DNA of 64,000 nt from Paenibacillus sp. 1781tsa1 (GCF_024159265.1 NZ_JAMYWY010000001.1:1116001-1180000); one strand, 5' to 3'. Counted from the stretch's first letter, positions 1-8,833 are shown. Numbers and translations are program-made. The notes: generated by a model not told the origin, from the sequence alone.

Positions 1-1
1 T

Positions 2-115
2 GGTCTTATGCAAACAGCAGATACATCCTCGGCTACGACTACTACAATTACAATTCCCGGTGGAGATGCATTAAATGATGGGACACCAATTGTTGTACAA
101 TTTGTAGTGTCTTAA
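2..115 (+). CDS. C-terminal fragment of an unidentified protein
   Basis: An open frame runs from the window edge to a TAA at 113-115 and encodes 37 residues rich in Thr, Ala and Ser, ending in PIVVQFVVS. The start lies outside the window. A strong hairpin terminator follows 34 bases later, which supports this being the true 3' end of a gene. The composition resembles the last beta-strands of a secreted or surface domain, but I do not recognise the family. It is followed by a T7SS-type toxin gene, so a secretion-related role is possible but unproven. Confidence 0.5.
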   Translation, partial: GLMQTADTSSATTTTITIPGGDALNDGTPIVVQFVVS

Positions 116-149
116 AGAAGATTTAATCCTACTGTATCGTTATCTTGTG

Positions 150-183
150 CGACTTCTATCTGAGGGTAGAAGTCGTTCTTTTT
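150..183 (+). terminator. Rho-independent terminator
   Basis: A perfect 9-bp stem (CGACTTCTA at 150-158 with TAGAAGTCG at 167-175) with an 8-base loop is followed by TTCTTTTT. It ends the partial gene at the window edge and isolates the toxin gene that follows. Confidence 0.85.
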
Positions 184-370
184 GTACAAGACTCTCGTCG
201 ACATAACGGTATTTATTCATGCATGAATGTGCAAAAATGGTTACCCAAGGATATTGCCCAACTACCGGATAACCTCTGAGGAAATGATCCTTCCGTTTGA
301 TTCCAATCCTCACTCTCACTTGTTAAAATTTAGGTACATAAACTATGGTCAGGTTGGCGGTGAAGATAGG

Positions 371-1564
371 ATGCAACGTATTCAGGTACATCCCGATGTG
401 TTGGACGAGAAAGCTCGATTGGTCCAGCAGAAGAAACAGGAATTGGAGCGAATGGTCTGGGAACTTGAGAAATCCATCTATATGTTGCAATCCGATTGGT
501 CGGGTGTGACCGGAGAGCGTTTCTTCTGGGATTTTATGCAGGCAAAAGAAGTGTTCCCGACTACACTCGGGCTGTTGGACGAAATCCAGAAAGAGTTTAC
601 GTTTATCGCAAAAAACTTTAGAACAACGGACGGCTCAGGTGAGGTTGCGCTGTACATTCCAGAGGAACTAAAGCGAAATTTCGCTGTAGGGTTGCTTGAT
701 AAATCAGTAGGAGAAACAATAACGGGAATGGGCCAGACGGCAGAAGCTTTCTTCTCTAACCCGTTCAGTACATTAAGCAGTGTGGCATATGCCATGACAG
801 TGGGCAAAGTTGTGGACGTTGGGCGGGGTATTCAGTTTGCATGGGATACCGCTTGGGGTACGGGAACGGCGAGATCTGATATAGAGCAATTTGTAGAAGA
901 GCAGAAGAAGCAGATCGATGAGGATAAGTCGGGTTATTATAAAGGTGCCATGTTAGGCCAAGCTTTCTCCTATTTTCTCTTTGGCAAAGCCTTGCACTCG
1001 AAGGATCACAATGAATCGGGTGGAGCAGTGGAAGGTAAGAAGGAGAAGAGTGAGGGAAATAGTCTGAACCATGATGGAAGGTTAAGAACGGATGGCACTA
1101 AAACCACATACACAAATTCATTTGGAAATGAAATATCTTGGACTAATCAAGGTCCTAAGGACATAGATGCAATTATCGAAAAAAATTTAAGAAGCTCAAA
1201 ACCTGGTGATATTTTAGAGGGGCGAGTGGCAGAAACTATAAGAGAGACTGGTAGATTAGAAGGTACAGGTATAGAGTTGAAATTGCAAAATAAATTAAAA
1301 GCAGGCGATATCGATATTCTGACAGAATCGCATATTATTGAAGTTAAGAAGTCTTTAAGTGCCTTAGATGAAAAGCAACTGGATAAGTTGATCAATCCAT
1401 CAAATAAAAATTATTTTAACTATGACAATCGAGAAGTTATATATTACATTGAAGATGTAACTGTGAAAAATAAAACTCAGTCTGATTTAGTTGAAAAATT
1501 AAAAGATCGGAATATAAAATTAATTAGCTCATTAGAGGAATTGAAGGAGGTTATCAGTAAATGA
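371..1564 (+). CDS. WXG100-type polymorphic toxin with PD-(D/E)XK nuclease-like C-terminus
   Basis: The product has 397 residues from ATG 371; the frame is open to 227 but the extra 48 residues look non-coding. Residues 1-85 form a helical WXG100-like module with W43-S-G45, the signature of substrates of ESX/T7-type secretion. The middle (about 95-250) is a linker with Gly/Ala-rich hydrophobic stretches. The last 100 residues are AT-rich and resemble a restriction-endonuclease fold: GDID at about 312-315 followed by IIEVKK at about 322-327, the D...E-x-K arrangement of PD-(D/E)XK nucleases. The stop overlaps the start of the next gene (ATGA), as in toxin-immunity pairs. Inference: a contact-dependent antibacterial DNase. 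The drop in GC towards the C-terminus fits a swapped toxin tip. Confidence 0.7.
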   Translation: MQRIQVHPDVLDEKARLVQQKKQELERMVWELEKSIYMLQSDWSGVTGERFFWDFMQAKEVFPTTLGLLDEIQKEFTFIAKNFRTTDGSGEVALYIPEELKRNFAVGLLDKSVGETITGMGQTAEAFFSNPFSTLSSVAYAMTVGKVVDVGRGIQFAWDTAWGTGTARSDIEQFVEEQKKQIDEDKSGYYKGAMLGQAFSYFLFGKALHSKDHNESGGAVEGKKEKSEGNSLNHDGRLRTDGTKTTYTNSFGNEISWTNQGPKDIDAIIEKNLRSSKPGDILEGRVAETIRETGRLEGTGIELKLQNKLKAGDIDILTESHIIEVKKSLSALDEKQLDKLINPSNKNYFNYDNREVIYYIEDVTVKNKTQSDLVEKLKDRNIKLISSLEELKEVISK

Positions 1565-2046
1565 GTTCAGTAGTCATTCTAAAAAAAATCACAAATTATT
1601 CTCCGGAGCAGACTCTTGAGAACTTTAAGCATGCAGCACAGAGAGCGAATATGTATTGTTTTCATTTATCAGTTGATCTTGATCCAGATAACAACTTTCA
1701 ATCTGCAGAAGGCACACTATCTGAAGTAAATGAGGAGACCCTTTCAAATACTGATGATGAAGAAACGATCAGATACTTCACTTTTAACGTTAATAAAGTT
1801 GTCGAAGATTCATATGATAGTTTTACGTGGCTCACCCATTCAACAGATTACTTTTGGGCAGTGGATATTGTAAATATTAATCATGAATATGAGTTTATTT
1901 ATAGGTTTGTAGTAGAGTATTTTCAACATAATAGGGAAGATTACTTATGGTTTGATGATGCTGAGTGGTATTACACAGCTGACGATATCTTGAAATTAAG
2001 TCAGATGCCATATGATCCGAACTGGTGCAGTAAAAAAATTGTCTAA
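1561..2046 (+). CDS. Putative immunity protein for the upstream toxin
   Basis: This 161-residue acidic soluble protein starts at ATG 1561, overlapping the toxin stop by four bases, with GAAGGAGG about 10 bases upstream. It has no signal peptide or membrane segment. It is rich in Asp, Glu and aromatic residues and ends with WFDDAEWYYTADDI and a DPNWC motif. I do not recognise a named family. The translational coupling, small size, low pI and AT-rich composition fit a cytoplasmic immunity protein that neutralises the nuclease. A decayed homologue with the same C-terminal pattern lies directly downstream, as is usual in immunity arrays. Confidence 0.65.
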   Translation: MSSVVILKKITNYSPEQTLENFKHAAQRANMYCFHLSVDLDPDNNFQSAEGTLSEVNEETLSNTDDEETIRYFTFNVNKVVEDSYDSFTWLTHSTDYFWAVDIVNINHEYEFIYRFVVEYFQHNREDYLWFDDAEWYYTADDILKLSQMPYDPNWCSKKIV

Positions 2047-2111
2047 TTTTATATATTTGAAAATAACGAGGTTTTACTAGGGATTAGACATAGTCGAGGG
2101 GTATTGAAATA

Positions 2112-2632
2112 ATGGGAATGTCATCGTTTTTATTATTTAAACGTGGAGAAAGCACGTCAGCAAGTGATTTATTGAGTACTATTAATAATATATGTATAAA
2201 AGAGAAACTATTCTTTGAAATGATGAAGAAACTTACGATAGCGAAGGTACATTAAAATATACTCGACTATATATAAGCGACACGCCATTTAAGGAGAATT
2301 ATTCAAGGACCCTTAGCTTTAGTGTATATGATGAACCTTATGAATTTCAAACCGTTACTTATGAATGGGATGATACGTAAAATGAATATTTTAAAGCAGT
2401 AGTTTCTGATGACTTTGATGATAATGAGGATCTGTTATTTAAATTCCTTTTTGCTTTTCAGAGCGAGTTTCCCGATGCAAGAGTATGGATTGAAGAAGAT
2501 TGGTTTTACAATTTGGATGATATGAAAAAGATAAAGGCATCCTACAATAATGATTGGTGCTATATAGATCCAAAAACATTTAACTTAAGCACAATAATTA
2601 AGATTCAGGCACTTCTACCAGCTCGTAAGTAG
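2112..2632 (+). pseudogene. Decayed second immunity gene
   Basis: ATG 2112 opens a frame that stops at TAA 2253. A second frame, overlapping it from about 2222, continues to 2632 with one internal TAA at 2378. The second-frame product ends in VWIEEDWFYNLDDMKK and a NNDWC motif, which matches the C-terminus of the neighbouring immunity protein (WFDDAEWYYTADDI and PNWC). At least one frameshift and one stop codon have therefore inactivated a paralogue. Orphan or relic immunity genes like this commonly follow polymorphic toxins after toxin-tip replacement. It ends in a hairpin terminator. Confidence 0.7.
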
Positions 2633-2640
2633 AAGTGCTA
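2609..2640 (+). terminator. Hairpin terminator of the toxin-immunity cluster
   Basis: A perfect 10-bp stem (GCACTTCTAC at 2609-2618 and GTAGAAGTGC at 2629-2638) is followed by TATTTGCTGTTTTA. The T-tract is weak, but the stem matches the core ACTTCTA used in the terminator at 150-183, so the two may share an origin. Confidence 0.65.
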
Positions 2641-2670
2641 TTTGCTGTTTTATCCAAACAAATAATTCCG

Positions 2671-2679
2671 TGCTATAAT
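2671..2679 (+). promoter_or_regulatory. Extended -10 sigma-A promoter
   Basis: TGC directly precedes a consensus TATAAT at 2674-2679, an extended -10 element. No good -35 is seen at the usual distance. It lies 28 bases before the ATG of the secreted protein at 2708, leaving a short leader that contains the AAGGAG ribosome binding site. Confidence 0.5.
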
Positions 2680-2707
2680 TATGAAAAATACAATAAGGAG
2701 TTGACGT

Positions 2708-3307
2708 ATGAGGAAAATTTCTCTAATGTTCATTGCTTTGGTCATGGTAGCGATCGCGATCTTACCACTTTCCGCATCTGCTGCTTCGAAAGCAGACTTT
2801 CGCAATGTAAAGTGGGGCATGAACACTAAACAAATCAAGAAACTAGAAAAGGACAAACTGATTGAATCAGGAAGTGTTAACCATTTTTCATACCTTACAT
2901 ACAGTTCGTCGGTCTCCTCAACATCTGCAGAGTTATCTTACTTGTTCTACAAGAACAAACTGGTTCGTACTATCTACGAAGTGAAGGGGAACACGCTTTC
3001 GACTTCTAGAGATAAAATGAACACATACTATGGCATCAAAGATGCCTTGGAAGACAAATACGGTAAACCTACCAATTCGACTGATAAATACATCATTGGT
3101 GCAGAGTCTGGTCTAACGAACGATGACGCATTGGACCTGAGTATGGGGAACATTATGTTTAAATCACGGTGGGTAATCAATAATAAGCGAACAGAAGTTG
3201 CGCTTTATCTAGATCGATACCAAGGACAACCACGTTTGCGCATCCTGTACTCAGATCGGACAAATAACTTAGACATTGATAAGTTGATGTATTCAGATGG
3301 TTTGTAA
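2708..3307 (+). CDS. Secreted protein of unknown function
   Basis: The product has 199 residues with a clear Sec signal peptide: MRK, a hydrophobic core and a likely cleavage after ASA near residue 25. The mature part begins with DFRNVKWGMNTKQIKKLE, a start seen in small secreted Firmicutes proteins whose WGM motif precedes a helix. No catalytic motif is visible. AAGGAG lies seven bases before ATG 2708 and an extended -10 promoter just upstream, so it is probably a single-gene unit. It is most likely an exported protein of unknown function. Confidence 0.7.
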   Translation: MRKISLMFIALVMVAIAILPLSASAASKADFRNVKWGMNTKQIKKLEKDKLIESGSVNHFSYLTYSSSVSSTSAELSYLFYKNKLVRTIYEVKGNTLSTSRDKMNTYYGIKDALEDKYGKPTNSTDKYIIGAESGLTNDDALDLSMGNIMFKSRWVINNKRTEVALYLDRYQGQPRLRILYSDRTNNLDIDKLMYSDGL

Positions 3308-3326
3308 GGCATAATACGATGATATT

Positions 3327-3368
3327 CAAAAAGGGGCGATCCTGTCATAGGGAGAACTCCTTTTTTGT
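3327..3368 (+). terminator. Possible terminator
   Basis: An A-rich arm with GG (near 3327-3335) can pair with CCTTTTTT at about 3359-3366 across a long loop. The stem is mostly A-T pairs and the call is weak, but it sits right after the secreted-protein gene and ends in a T-run. Confidence 0.35.
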
Positions 3369-3506
3369 ATCAAAACAACTAATGAAATTTTCCCCATGAT
3401 GGAAGATAATAGAATAGAAGTAATAACTTACCTATGCCAACTATTTAGCTCACCATATACATAGAGAACGATCCACAACCATCCTACACCCACACGAGGT
3501 ACATTC

Positions 3507-3596
3507 ATGAAACAAGGCATATATGAACAGCTTATCAACACTATCACCAGACAGGAAATTTCGGCGCTGGACCCGGATGTGTATAACTGGTATTAA
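3507..3596 (+). pseudogene. Possible relic of a helicase/PLD-nuclease N-terminus
   Basis: ATG 3507, with GAGGT six bases upstream, encodes only 29 residues beginning MKQGIYEQLINTIT and continuing ISALDPDVY before TAA 3594. The pattern GIYE-x-LIN followed by L-x-x-LDP resembles the N-terminus of large DEAD-box/HKD (DUF3427-type) helicases. Nothing further of such a protein follows, so this may be a truncated remnant, or a genuine small peptide translated ahead of the HEPN-like gene 18 bases downstream. The family link is from memory of the motif and is tentative. Confidence 0.35.
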
Positions 3597-3614
3597 CTCT
3601 TTGGAGGGATGACA

Positions 3615-4127
3615 ATGGCAAGAAATTGGTCCATAGAAGCACATTGTAATCACCAAGTAGATTTTACCCCACGTTTGCAAGACCATGATAACTTCATGCC
3701 AGCCGAGTCCAATCATGCTCCTGCTTACCACATGCTACATACTACAATATTGGACTATCACCACCATCCTATGTATCACCTCAAACTTGCAGCCATCATG
3801 CGTAATCACCATCAGTTTAAAGCCTGCTTGATTCTATGCGATTGGGCTCTAGCCTCTATGATCAAGGCGCTATATATCTATAAGTATCATGCAGTACATC
3901 CACCCAAGGAACTCACCATGAATGAAATCTTGCCTATAGTGCATACGGACACTGAACCCGGATTGGATATCGCTTTGTTCATCGGCACGATACAACATAT
4001 TTTTTCCCTAGCAGATTACCCGTATGACCAACCAATACAACTAAACAACATCGAAAAGCTTCTTCAACGAACAGAAGAGATATTGGATGAGTTAGCCACT
4101 CGATTGAAGGATGATTCATCAGAGTAA
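3615..4127 (+). CDS. HEPN-like protein
   Basis: The product has about 170 residues. The ribosome binding site GGAGGG (3603-3608) abuts ATG 3609 but is correctly spaced for ATG 3615, so 3615 is preferred. The N-terminal 60 residues are unusually His-rich. The middle, from LILCDWALASMIKALYIY to PPKELTMNEIL, has the two-helix pattern of HEPN domains, in which a helix bearing A-x-x-A-L-KAL-Y is followed by PP-x-x-L. No canonical R-x4-6-H RNase motif is evident, so catalysis is not predicted. HEPN proteins often pair with nucleotidyltransferases, but none is adjacent here. Confidence 0.45.
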   Translation: MARNWSIEAHCNHQVDFTPRLQDHDNFMPAESNHAPAYHMLHTTILDYHHHPMYHLKLAAIMRNHHQFKACLILCDWALASMIKALYIYKYHAVHPPKELTMNEILPIVHTDTEPGLDIALFIGTIQHIFSLADYPYDQPIQLNNIEKLLQRTEEILDELATRLKDDSSE

Positions 4128-4272
4128 GATGTTTTCTTAATTAATTATTTGGGTTAAATGTTTGATTTATCTGTGTTACGCTTACAAGATGGAATCATCC
4201 AAATAAAGGATAAATGATGCAGAGATTAAAAAGGATGCTCTATGCTTTGCATCTGGAAAGTAGGTGTACATT

Positions 4273-4545
4273 TTGAAAAGAGTAATTGCTATCGCGTTTT
4301 TCATATTATCTATATTGGAATTGGTTACTCTAATCCTAATTGGTAAAAGCATGATGACTGGGTATATGGAACCGAGTACGTTTAGCGGGATTATTTCATT
4401 CCCACTAGGCGCTACGTACCTCTCGATCTGGATGTTCTTTTCACGGCAAGAGTTTACCGGAGGACGAGTCGCGGCACAGATCAGTTTGACAGCGGCCTTG
4501 TTGACGTCGTGCCCGTTAGTGTGTTTGTTGATCATTTTCTACTAA
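4273..4545 (+). CDS. Small membrane protein
   Basis: A 90-residue hydrophobic protein. TTG 4273 is preferred because AGGTG lies six bases upstream; GTG 4264 is an alternative three codons earlier. Three membrane segments are visible, at about residues 3-22, 37-57 and 68-89. The short loop between the last two has the sequence RQEFTGG. I do not recognise the family and nothing nearby suggests a function. Confidence 0.45.
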   Translation: MKRVIAIAFFILSILELVTLILIGKSMMTGYMEPSTFSGIISFPLGATYLSIWMFFSRQEFTGGRVAAQISLTAALLTSCPLVCLLIIFY

Positions 4546-4649
4546 ATCAACCCTTTCATCCACATAGCAACTTGTACTTGTACAATGGCAACAGGAGGAT
4601 TCTGGATCGAGGCTCGAAAGCTCTCACAGCAGAAAGGATGTTTTACCAC

Positions 4650-4965
4650 ATGCCTACATATAAAAAATTGGTGCGGGACAAGATTTCGCATATTATCACA
4701 TCCAGTGGTAAGGAATGTCGTACACGCATTCTGGACCCGGAGGAGTATAAGCAAGAGCTAAGAACGAAGCTGCAAGAAGAATCGGATGAGTATTTGAGTG
4801 CAGGAAGCTCTGGAAGAATTGGTAGACATGCTCGAAGTGATCCGGGCGCTGGCGGAGGTGCATGGTGCGAATGCGAAACAGTTGGATAAGCTGAGAGCTG
4901 GCAAAGCTGAGGAGCGTGGTGGATTCCAGGAACGGGTGTATCTGATCGATGTGGACGAAGCTTAA
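4650..4965 (+). pseudogene. MazG-like nucleotide pyrophosphohydrolase, frameshifted
   Basis: ATG 4650 begins MPTYKKLVRDKI, the typical start of small phosphoribosyl-ATP pyrophosphohydrolase-like (MazG-fold) proteins. This continues through ILDPEEYKQELRTKLQEE to about 4803. The rest of the protein (EALEELVDMLEVIRAL, then KAEERGGFQERVYLI) is in the next frame from 4804 to TAA 4963. Both halves are well conserved, so one recent indel near 4800 breaks the gene. It would have hydrolysed nucleoside triphosphates. It could also be a sequencing error. Confidence 0.8.
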
Positions 4966-5011
4966 TGTTAAACGCAACTCATTACAGATCACTTGGCAGA
5001 TGAACTGATCA

Positions 5012-5044
5012 CCCGGATGCATCATGCGTCCGGGATTATTTTGT
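5012..5044 (+). terminator. Rho-independent terminator
   Basis: A 10-bp stem with one G-T wobble (5012-5021 with 5025-5034, core CCCGGATGCA) and a three-base loop is followed by ATTATTTTG. It ends the MazG-like gene and overlaps the 3' end of the convergent gene at 5036. Confidence 0.75.
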
Positions 5045-5707
5045 CACTGTGAAATAGCTCCCCTTGCCGGAAATAATAGTGAGTTCATCAATTCTTACGT
5101 AATAGTTCCAGTGAAATGGGGTGTTATCCGGATAGACGATAATATATTGTGGATCATTAAAGGAGTAACGTTGTTGCAAAGAATAACTTATTATTGCATT
5201 AGAAATTCCTAAACTTACAACAAATGAAGCTGCTAATACTAATGAGACTATTGCAAGTGGTTTAACTTTTTTGTAAATTAATGTGATTGTAGTGGCAATG
5301 GTTAACAACGCAGAAATGATGAGTTCATTATTTGATCCCAAGATCGCGAAATTCTGTTCTTGGTTCATAAAAGGATAGAACAGATTAATTCCATTACCAA
5401 GAAGGTCTATAAGAAGATGCCCAATGAATAATGTGGCCATCGTACTTATCCATGCCCAGAAGAACCGAACGTTTAAGGTTTTATAGATGATCCAGCCATA
5501 TGCAGCTCCAATTAAGGGGGCCGTAGCAAGAGAATGTAACAATATATCACCAAAATACTTAGTGATGTCAGGAGTGATAGCAATAATAGATCCCAAAACA
5601 AAAGTAATTATATAGTCTTTAGTAAGAGATAACCGCTTATTTAGAAAAATTAATAGAATCGTTCCACCCGTAATCAAGTGTATAGCCATATGAAGAAACA
5701 TTTGCAT
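5036..5707 (-). CDS. YdjM-like (DUF457) membrane-bound metal-dependent hydrolase
   Basis: About 223 residues from ATG 5707, chosen because AGGAGG lies seven bases before it; the frame is open ten codons further. The protein has several membrane segments and the pattern of the YdjM/DUF457 family: an N-terminal H-x3-H near residue 6, PDITKYFGD-x2-LHSL around 55-70 and FIGHLLID near 105. The His/Asp residues are thought to bind metal. The C-terminal 60 residues form a soluble extracytoplasmic tail. The family is poorly characterised; the E. coli member is SOS-induced. It appears to be a single gene. Confidence 0.65.
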   Translation of the reverse strand: MQMFLHMAIHLITGGTILLIFLNKRLSLTKDYIITFVLGSIIAITPDITKYFGDILLHSLATAPLIGAAYGWIIYKTLNVRFFWAWISTMATLFIGHLLIDLLGNGINLFYPFMNQEQNFAILGSNNELIISALLTIATTITLIYKKVKPLAIVSLVLAASFVVSLGISNAIISYSLQQRYSFNDPQYIIVYPDNTPFHWNYYVRIDELTIISGKGSYFTVTK

Positions 5708-5775
5708 CAAGTTACCTCCTGAGCCTGGTTCATACATTTATTTCTTTTAGTGATGAATTCTCAATTCACACTAAA

Positions 5776-6543
5776 TCACTTTTCCCCACCATCCACATAA
5801 ACCACAATCGCTTGATACAAAAACCTCAAAAATTCCTCACTACCAAACTGATCAAAATAACCCGCATAGCGACGATTCGTCGTATAGGCTTCAGCAATAC
5901 ACCTCAGAATCTCAATATCACAGACCATAAACTGCTCCAGACAACTCTTCCATTTACGCACTAACGCTTGTACCTCACGAGAAGCAGGGGACCGATCCTG
6001 ATGCTTCGCCATTTCCCGAAATACCTGCTCCATGTTGATCGAGAACTGCTGGTAGGCTTTTTCTTGCTCTTCCACAGACAGCTCGCTCACATTAGCTTCA
6101 AATTCCTGATATTTCTTGGTATCTCCATAGACAAACTTTGCCTCAGATTCATACTGTTCTTGAATGGACAGGATGGAAGAGTCATCAAATAGATTAAGAT
6201 GAGAGATATCCGTCCCATCCACATACTCGTCCAGCTGGTCGATGATGGTTTCAAGCTTTTGTTTACGTTGAACGAGTGTACTACGATGCTCTCTTAGGAT
6301 ATCTTTTTGTTCTTCTTTGGAAAGTTGCATCATGGCTGCAATTTCTTTCAATGGGAAATTCATTTCTTTGAACAACAGAATCATTTGCAGATTCCCGAGT
6401 GCCTCTTGATCGTAATACCGATAGCCATTGTCCTCGACTTTGCTCGGTTTTAATAGATCTCTTTTATCGTAATAATGTAATGCGCGTTTGGTGATGCCTG
6501 TGATCTGAATAATATCTTTAACGGTGAAATAGGGTGTCTTCAT
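5776..6543 (-). CDS. MerR-family regulator with TipAS-like effector domain
   Basis: The product has 255 residues if translation starts at ATG 6543 (MKTPYFTVKDI); an earlier ATG at 6576 is possible. Residues 1-70 are a MerR winged helix: ITGITKRALHYYDKRDLL followed by YRYYDQEALGNLQ. A coiled coil spans about 75-115. The rest resembles the TipAS drug-binding domain (Y-x2-E-A-K-x-x-YG-D-T-x-x-Y-x-EF). Its start overlaps the end of the upstream protease gene, so the two are co-transcribed, with an MFS efflux-type transporter upstream. The group may sense and respond to a peptide or drug ligand. Confidence 0.8.
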   Translation of the reverse strand: MKTPYFTVKDIIQITGITKRALHYYDKRDLLKPSKVEDNGYRYYDQEALGNLQMILLFKEMNFPLKEIAAMMQLSKEEQKDILREHRSTLVQRKQKLETIIDQLDEYVDGTDISHLNLFDDSSILSIQEQYESEAKFVYGDTKKYQEFEANVSELSVEEQEKAYQQFSINMEQVFREMAKHQDRSPASREVQALVRKWKSCLEQFMVCDIEILRCIAEAYTTNRRYAGYFDQFGSEEFLRFLYQAIVVYVDGGEK

Positions 6544-7444
6544 TCCAAAAGTCCTTTGTTTCAGCAAGGATAACACTTGCCGGAGTGATGGTTGCTTCGG
6601 TAATCGGTGTACCTGTTTTGGTCAGATAATATTGGATTAGGTGATAACCGCAGGCATAACCAGCCGCATAGGGCATACCTACGGGGGTGAAATTTTGCAG
6701 TGTGGCAAGTTCATCGCCGTATAGATACGGATTAATTTGGTCAAAACCAGTGACATGCAGCTGATCTTTCATTTTCGGCTTGATAACGTTATTCAAAGTC
6801 TCCATATCCGTTTTGGCTACCCAGGGTCCTAGCAGTTCTTCTCCATACAGGGCTGTCGCAAAGCTCTCGGCCAGCCCCTCGCTAACAACCATCTCGCCAA
6901 GCGTAATCTGTGGATTCCACTGGATATATTGATACCTCACGTTATGATTGCATTCATGGGCTAAAACGGATTGCATACGAGGTAGAGTATATCTACTCGG
7001 GATTAGGTTCGCAATAATGTAACCGGGGATTCCACCGTCTCCGCTGATACCTTCGTTCATGGTCAGTGAAGGGCTGTTCTTATTACCCAATAAAATCGTA
7101 TATAGATATTCGGAGACCGATAGCTCAATTCCGTGCTCTATAAAGGTGGATAGGCTCGTACGAACAGCTTCATGACACTGTTGCCAAAATGATTCAGACG
7201 AGATCGCAGCTAACGATTCGTTAATCTCAGGTGTGATATCTGCGGGAGCGATATTCATAAAATTATTCATCATGATCACGTCGAAGCCATTAGGCTCTTG
7301 AGATCGAAACGGGATCTGTTGTATGTTCCATTTGTTCATAAAGGGACCCATCATTCGCTCGCGGTATAACTCCAATTTCTCATCGTGTGCAGCCTGGATG
7401 ATCTCCTCATAGATTTGATCTGAGCGTAACGCGGTAATCTTCAT
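6518..7444 (-). CDS. DUF2268 putative zinc-dependent protease
   Basis: About 308 residues from ATG 7444, preceded by AAGGAGAG with seven-base spacing. The core motif is SVLAHECNHNVRY, an H-E-x-x-H metalloprotease signature, followed about 30 residues later by EGLAESFA, where the Glu is a likely third ligand. This is the layout of DUF2268 putative Zn-dependent proteases of Bacillales. There is no signal peptide, so it should be cytoplasmic. It overlaps the MerR gene by 26 bases and follows the MFS gene, forming an apparent three-gene unit. The substrate is unknown. Confidence 0.8.
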   Translation of the reverse strand: MKITALRSDQIYEEIIQAAHDEKLELYRERMMGPFMNKWNIQQIPFRSQEPNGFDVIMMNNFMNIAPADITPEINESLAAISSESFWQQCHEAVRTSLSTFIEHGIELSVSEYLYTILLGNKNSPSLTMNEGISGDGGIPGYIIANLIPSRYTLPRMQSVLAHECNHNVRYQYIQWNPQITLGEMVVSEGLAESFATALYGEELLGPWVAKTDMETLNNVIKPKMKDQLHVTGFDQINPYLYGDELATLQNFTPVGMPYAAGYACGYHLIQYYLTKTGTPITEATITPASVILAETKDFWNEDTLFHR

Positions 7445-7503
7445 CCTTAATCTCTCCTTCATGTAAGCTTGAGATCATTATCAAGTATGACCTTACGTTA
7501 CAG

Positions 7504-8760
7504 TCAAGCGTTGATGTTACGCTGCTGGCTCTCAGAATGATTCTTGATCTTCATTGCGAATATCAGACCAGACAGGATATAGATCAAGCTTAGCAAGAGA
7601 TAAGGGAGTTGCAGCGAGAATACGCGATCAAATGTCGTTTCACTAACCCGCACCAATAATCCGCCGAGAAGCGTACCAACGGCACTAATGCCAAAGGACA
7701 AAAAGCGAAACACACTTCCAACCCTGCCAAGCATCTCATTAGGAACGGAACGTTGCAGGATGGAGGAACGGGTAACATTGTAGACAATAATGAAAAATGC
7801 AGCACAGAAGTACAGTCCGCCTACCATATATGCATTTGTAGTTAGACCCACCACACCGTAGATGATTCCCATGCACAAAATGGAGGAGATAATCAATTGT
7901 TTTGTACTCCATTTCTTACGCATATAAGCAACAGCCTGGCTTCCCACGATGCTGCCGATTGTTGCAATGGAGATGAGAATACCGAATGCAAAAGCATCCA
8001 ACTGAAGCACATCGCGTACAAAAAAGATCTGAGTAGCCAGAATGATCGAATACATCAGCGTAATGGTGACAGATAGAATGGCTAATCCGCGGAGAAAACG
8101 ATCATGATAGACATATTGAATACCGGACCACATCTCGCGTTTCCAATTTTTCATCGGACGAACTTCCTTCTTGGTTGTTTCCGTATCCCCTGGGTAGAAG
8201 TTTCCCTTCAAACTGATCAAAAAGAGCAGAGCAATAACAGCCGTTACGGCGTCTATGGCAAAAGGAAAAACAATATGCAGGGTTATGATAAACCCTCCCA
8301 GAGCAACGCCAAGAATATCACTTGTGATTAACTGTCCGGCGGTGAACTGCCCATTCGCTTTCTCCAATTTACTTTCATCTACCAGTTGAGGGATGACCGT
8401 CTGCACTGTACTGTCGAATACAACTCGGCTCAGGCCAATCCCAAACATGAACAGTGCCAGAATCGGAATACTCACCCATCCTCCCCAGATGCATAACGTC
8501 AGTCCAAGCAGAAGGATCATTCGAGTAAAGCCTGCCCCAATCAGCATATGTTTGCGTGAGTAACGGTCGATGAGGACACCTACAGGCAGACTGAATAGTA
8601 GCCAGGGTAAACGAAGTGCCGTCATGGTGACAGAGGCATACAGCGTATCGCTTGTAAGTGTGGAGATGAGCCAAGGAACCGCAGCAAGTGTAAGTCCATC
8701 ACCCAAAAATGTAAGAGAAAATGCACCAAATAACTTGGTATAGTTCGACTTGATTTTCAT
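7504..8760 (-). CDS. MFS transporter, probable drug efflux
   Basis: 418 residues from ATG 8760, chosen because GGAGGG lies four bases upstream; the frame extends 25 codons further without a ribosome binding site. Around twelve membrane segments are visible, with the MFS motif A-like loop GVLIDRYSRKHMLI near residue 60. This resembles the DHA/enterobactin-exporter-like (MFS_3) group found in many Firmicutes. It is followed by the DUF2268 protease and MerR genes on the same strand, so the unit may be an inducible efflux response. A sigma-A promoter lies at 8834-8862. Confidence 0.8.
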   Translation of the reverse strand: MKIKSNYTKLFGAFSLTFLGDGLTLAAVPWLISTLTSDTLYASVTMTALRLPWLLFSLPVGVLIDRYSRKHMLIGAGFTRMILLLGLTLCIWGGWVSIPILALFMFGIGLSRVVFDSTVQTVIPQLVDESKLEKANGQFTAGQLITSDILGVALGGFIITLHIVFPFAIDAVTAVIALLFLISLKGNFYPGDTETTKKEVRPMKNWKREMWSGIQYVYHDRFLRGLAILSVTITLMYSIILATQIFFVRDVLQLDAFAFGILISIATIGSIVGSQAVAYMRKKWSTKQLIISSILCMGIIYGVVGLTTNAYMVGGLYFCAAFFIIVYNVTRSSILQRSVPNEMLGRVGSVFRFLSFGISAVGTLLGGLLVRVSETTFDRVFSLQLPYLLLSLIYILSGLIFAMKIKNHSESQQRNINA

Positions 8761-8833
8761 CGTTCCCTCCACCAATAAAATGTAAAGCATAGCTATAATA
8801 AGAATGGGAAATAATGTGTTTTTACTCCATACC

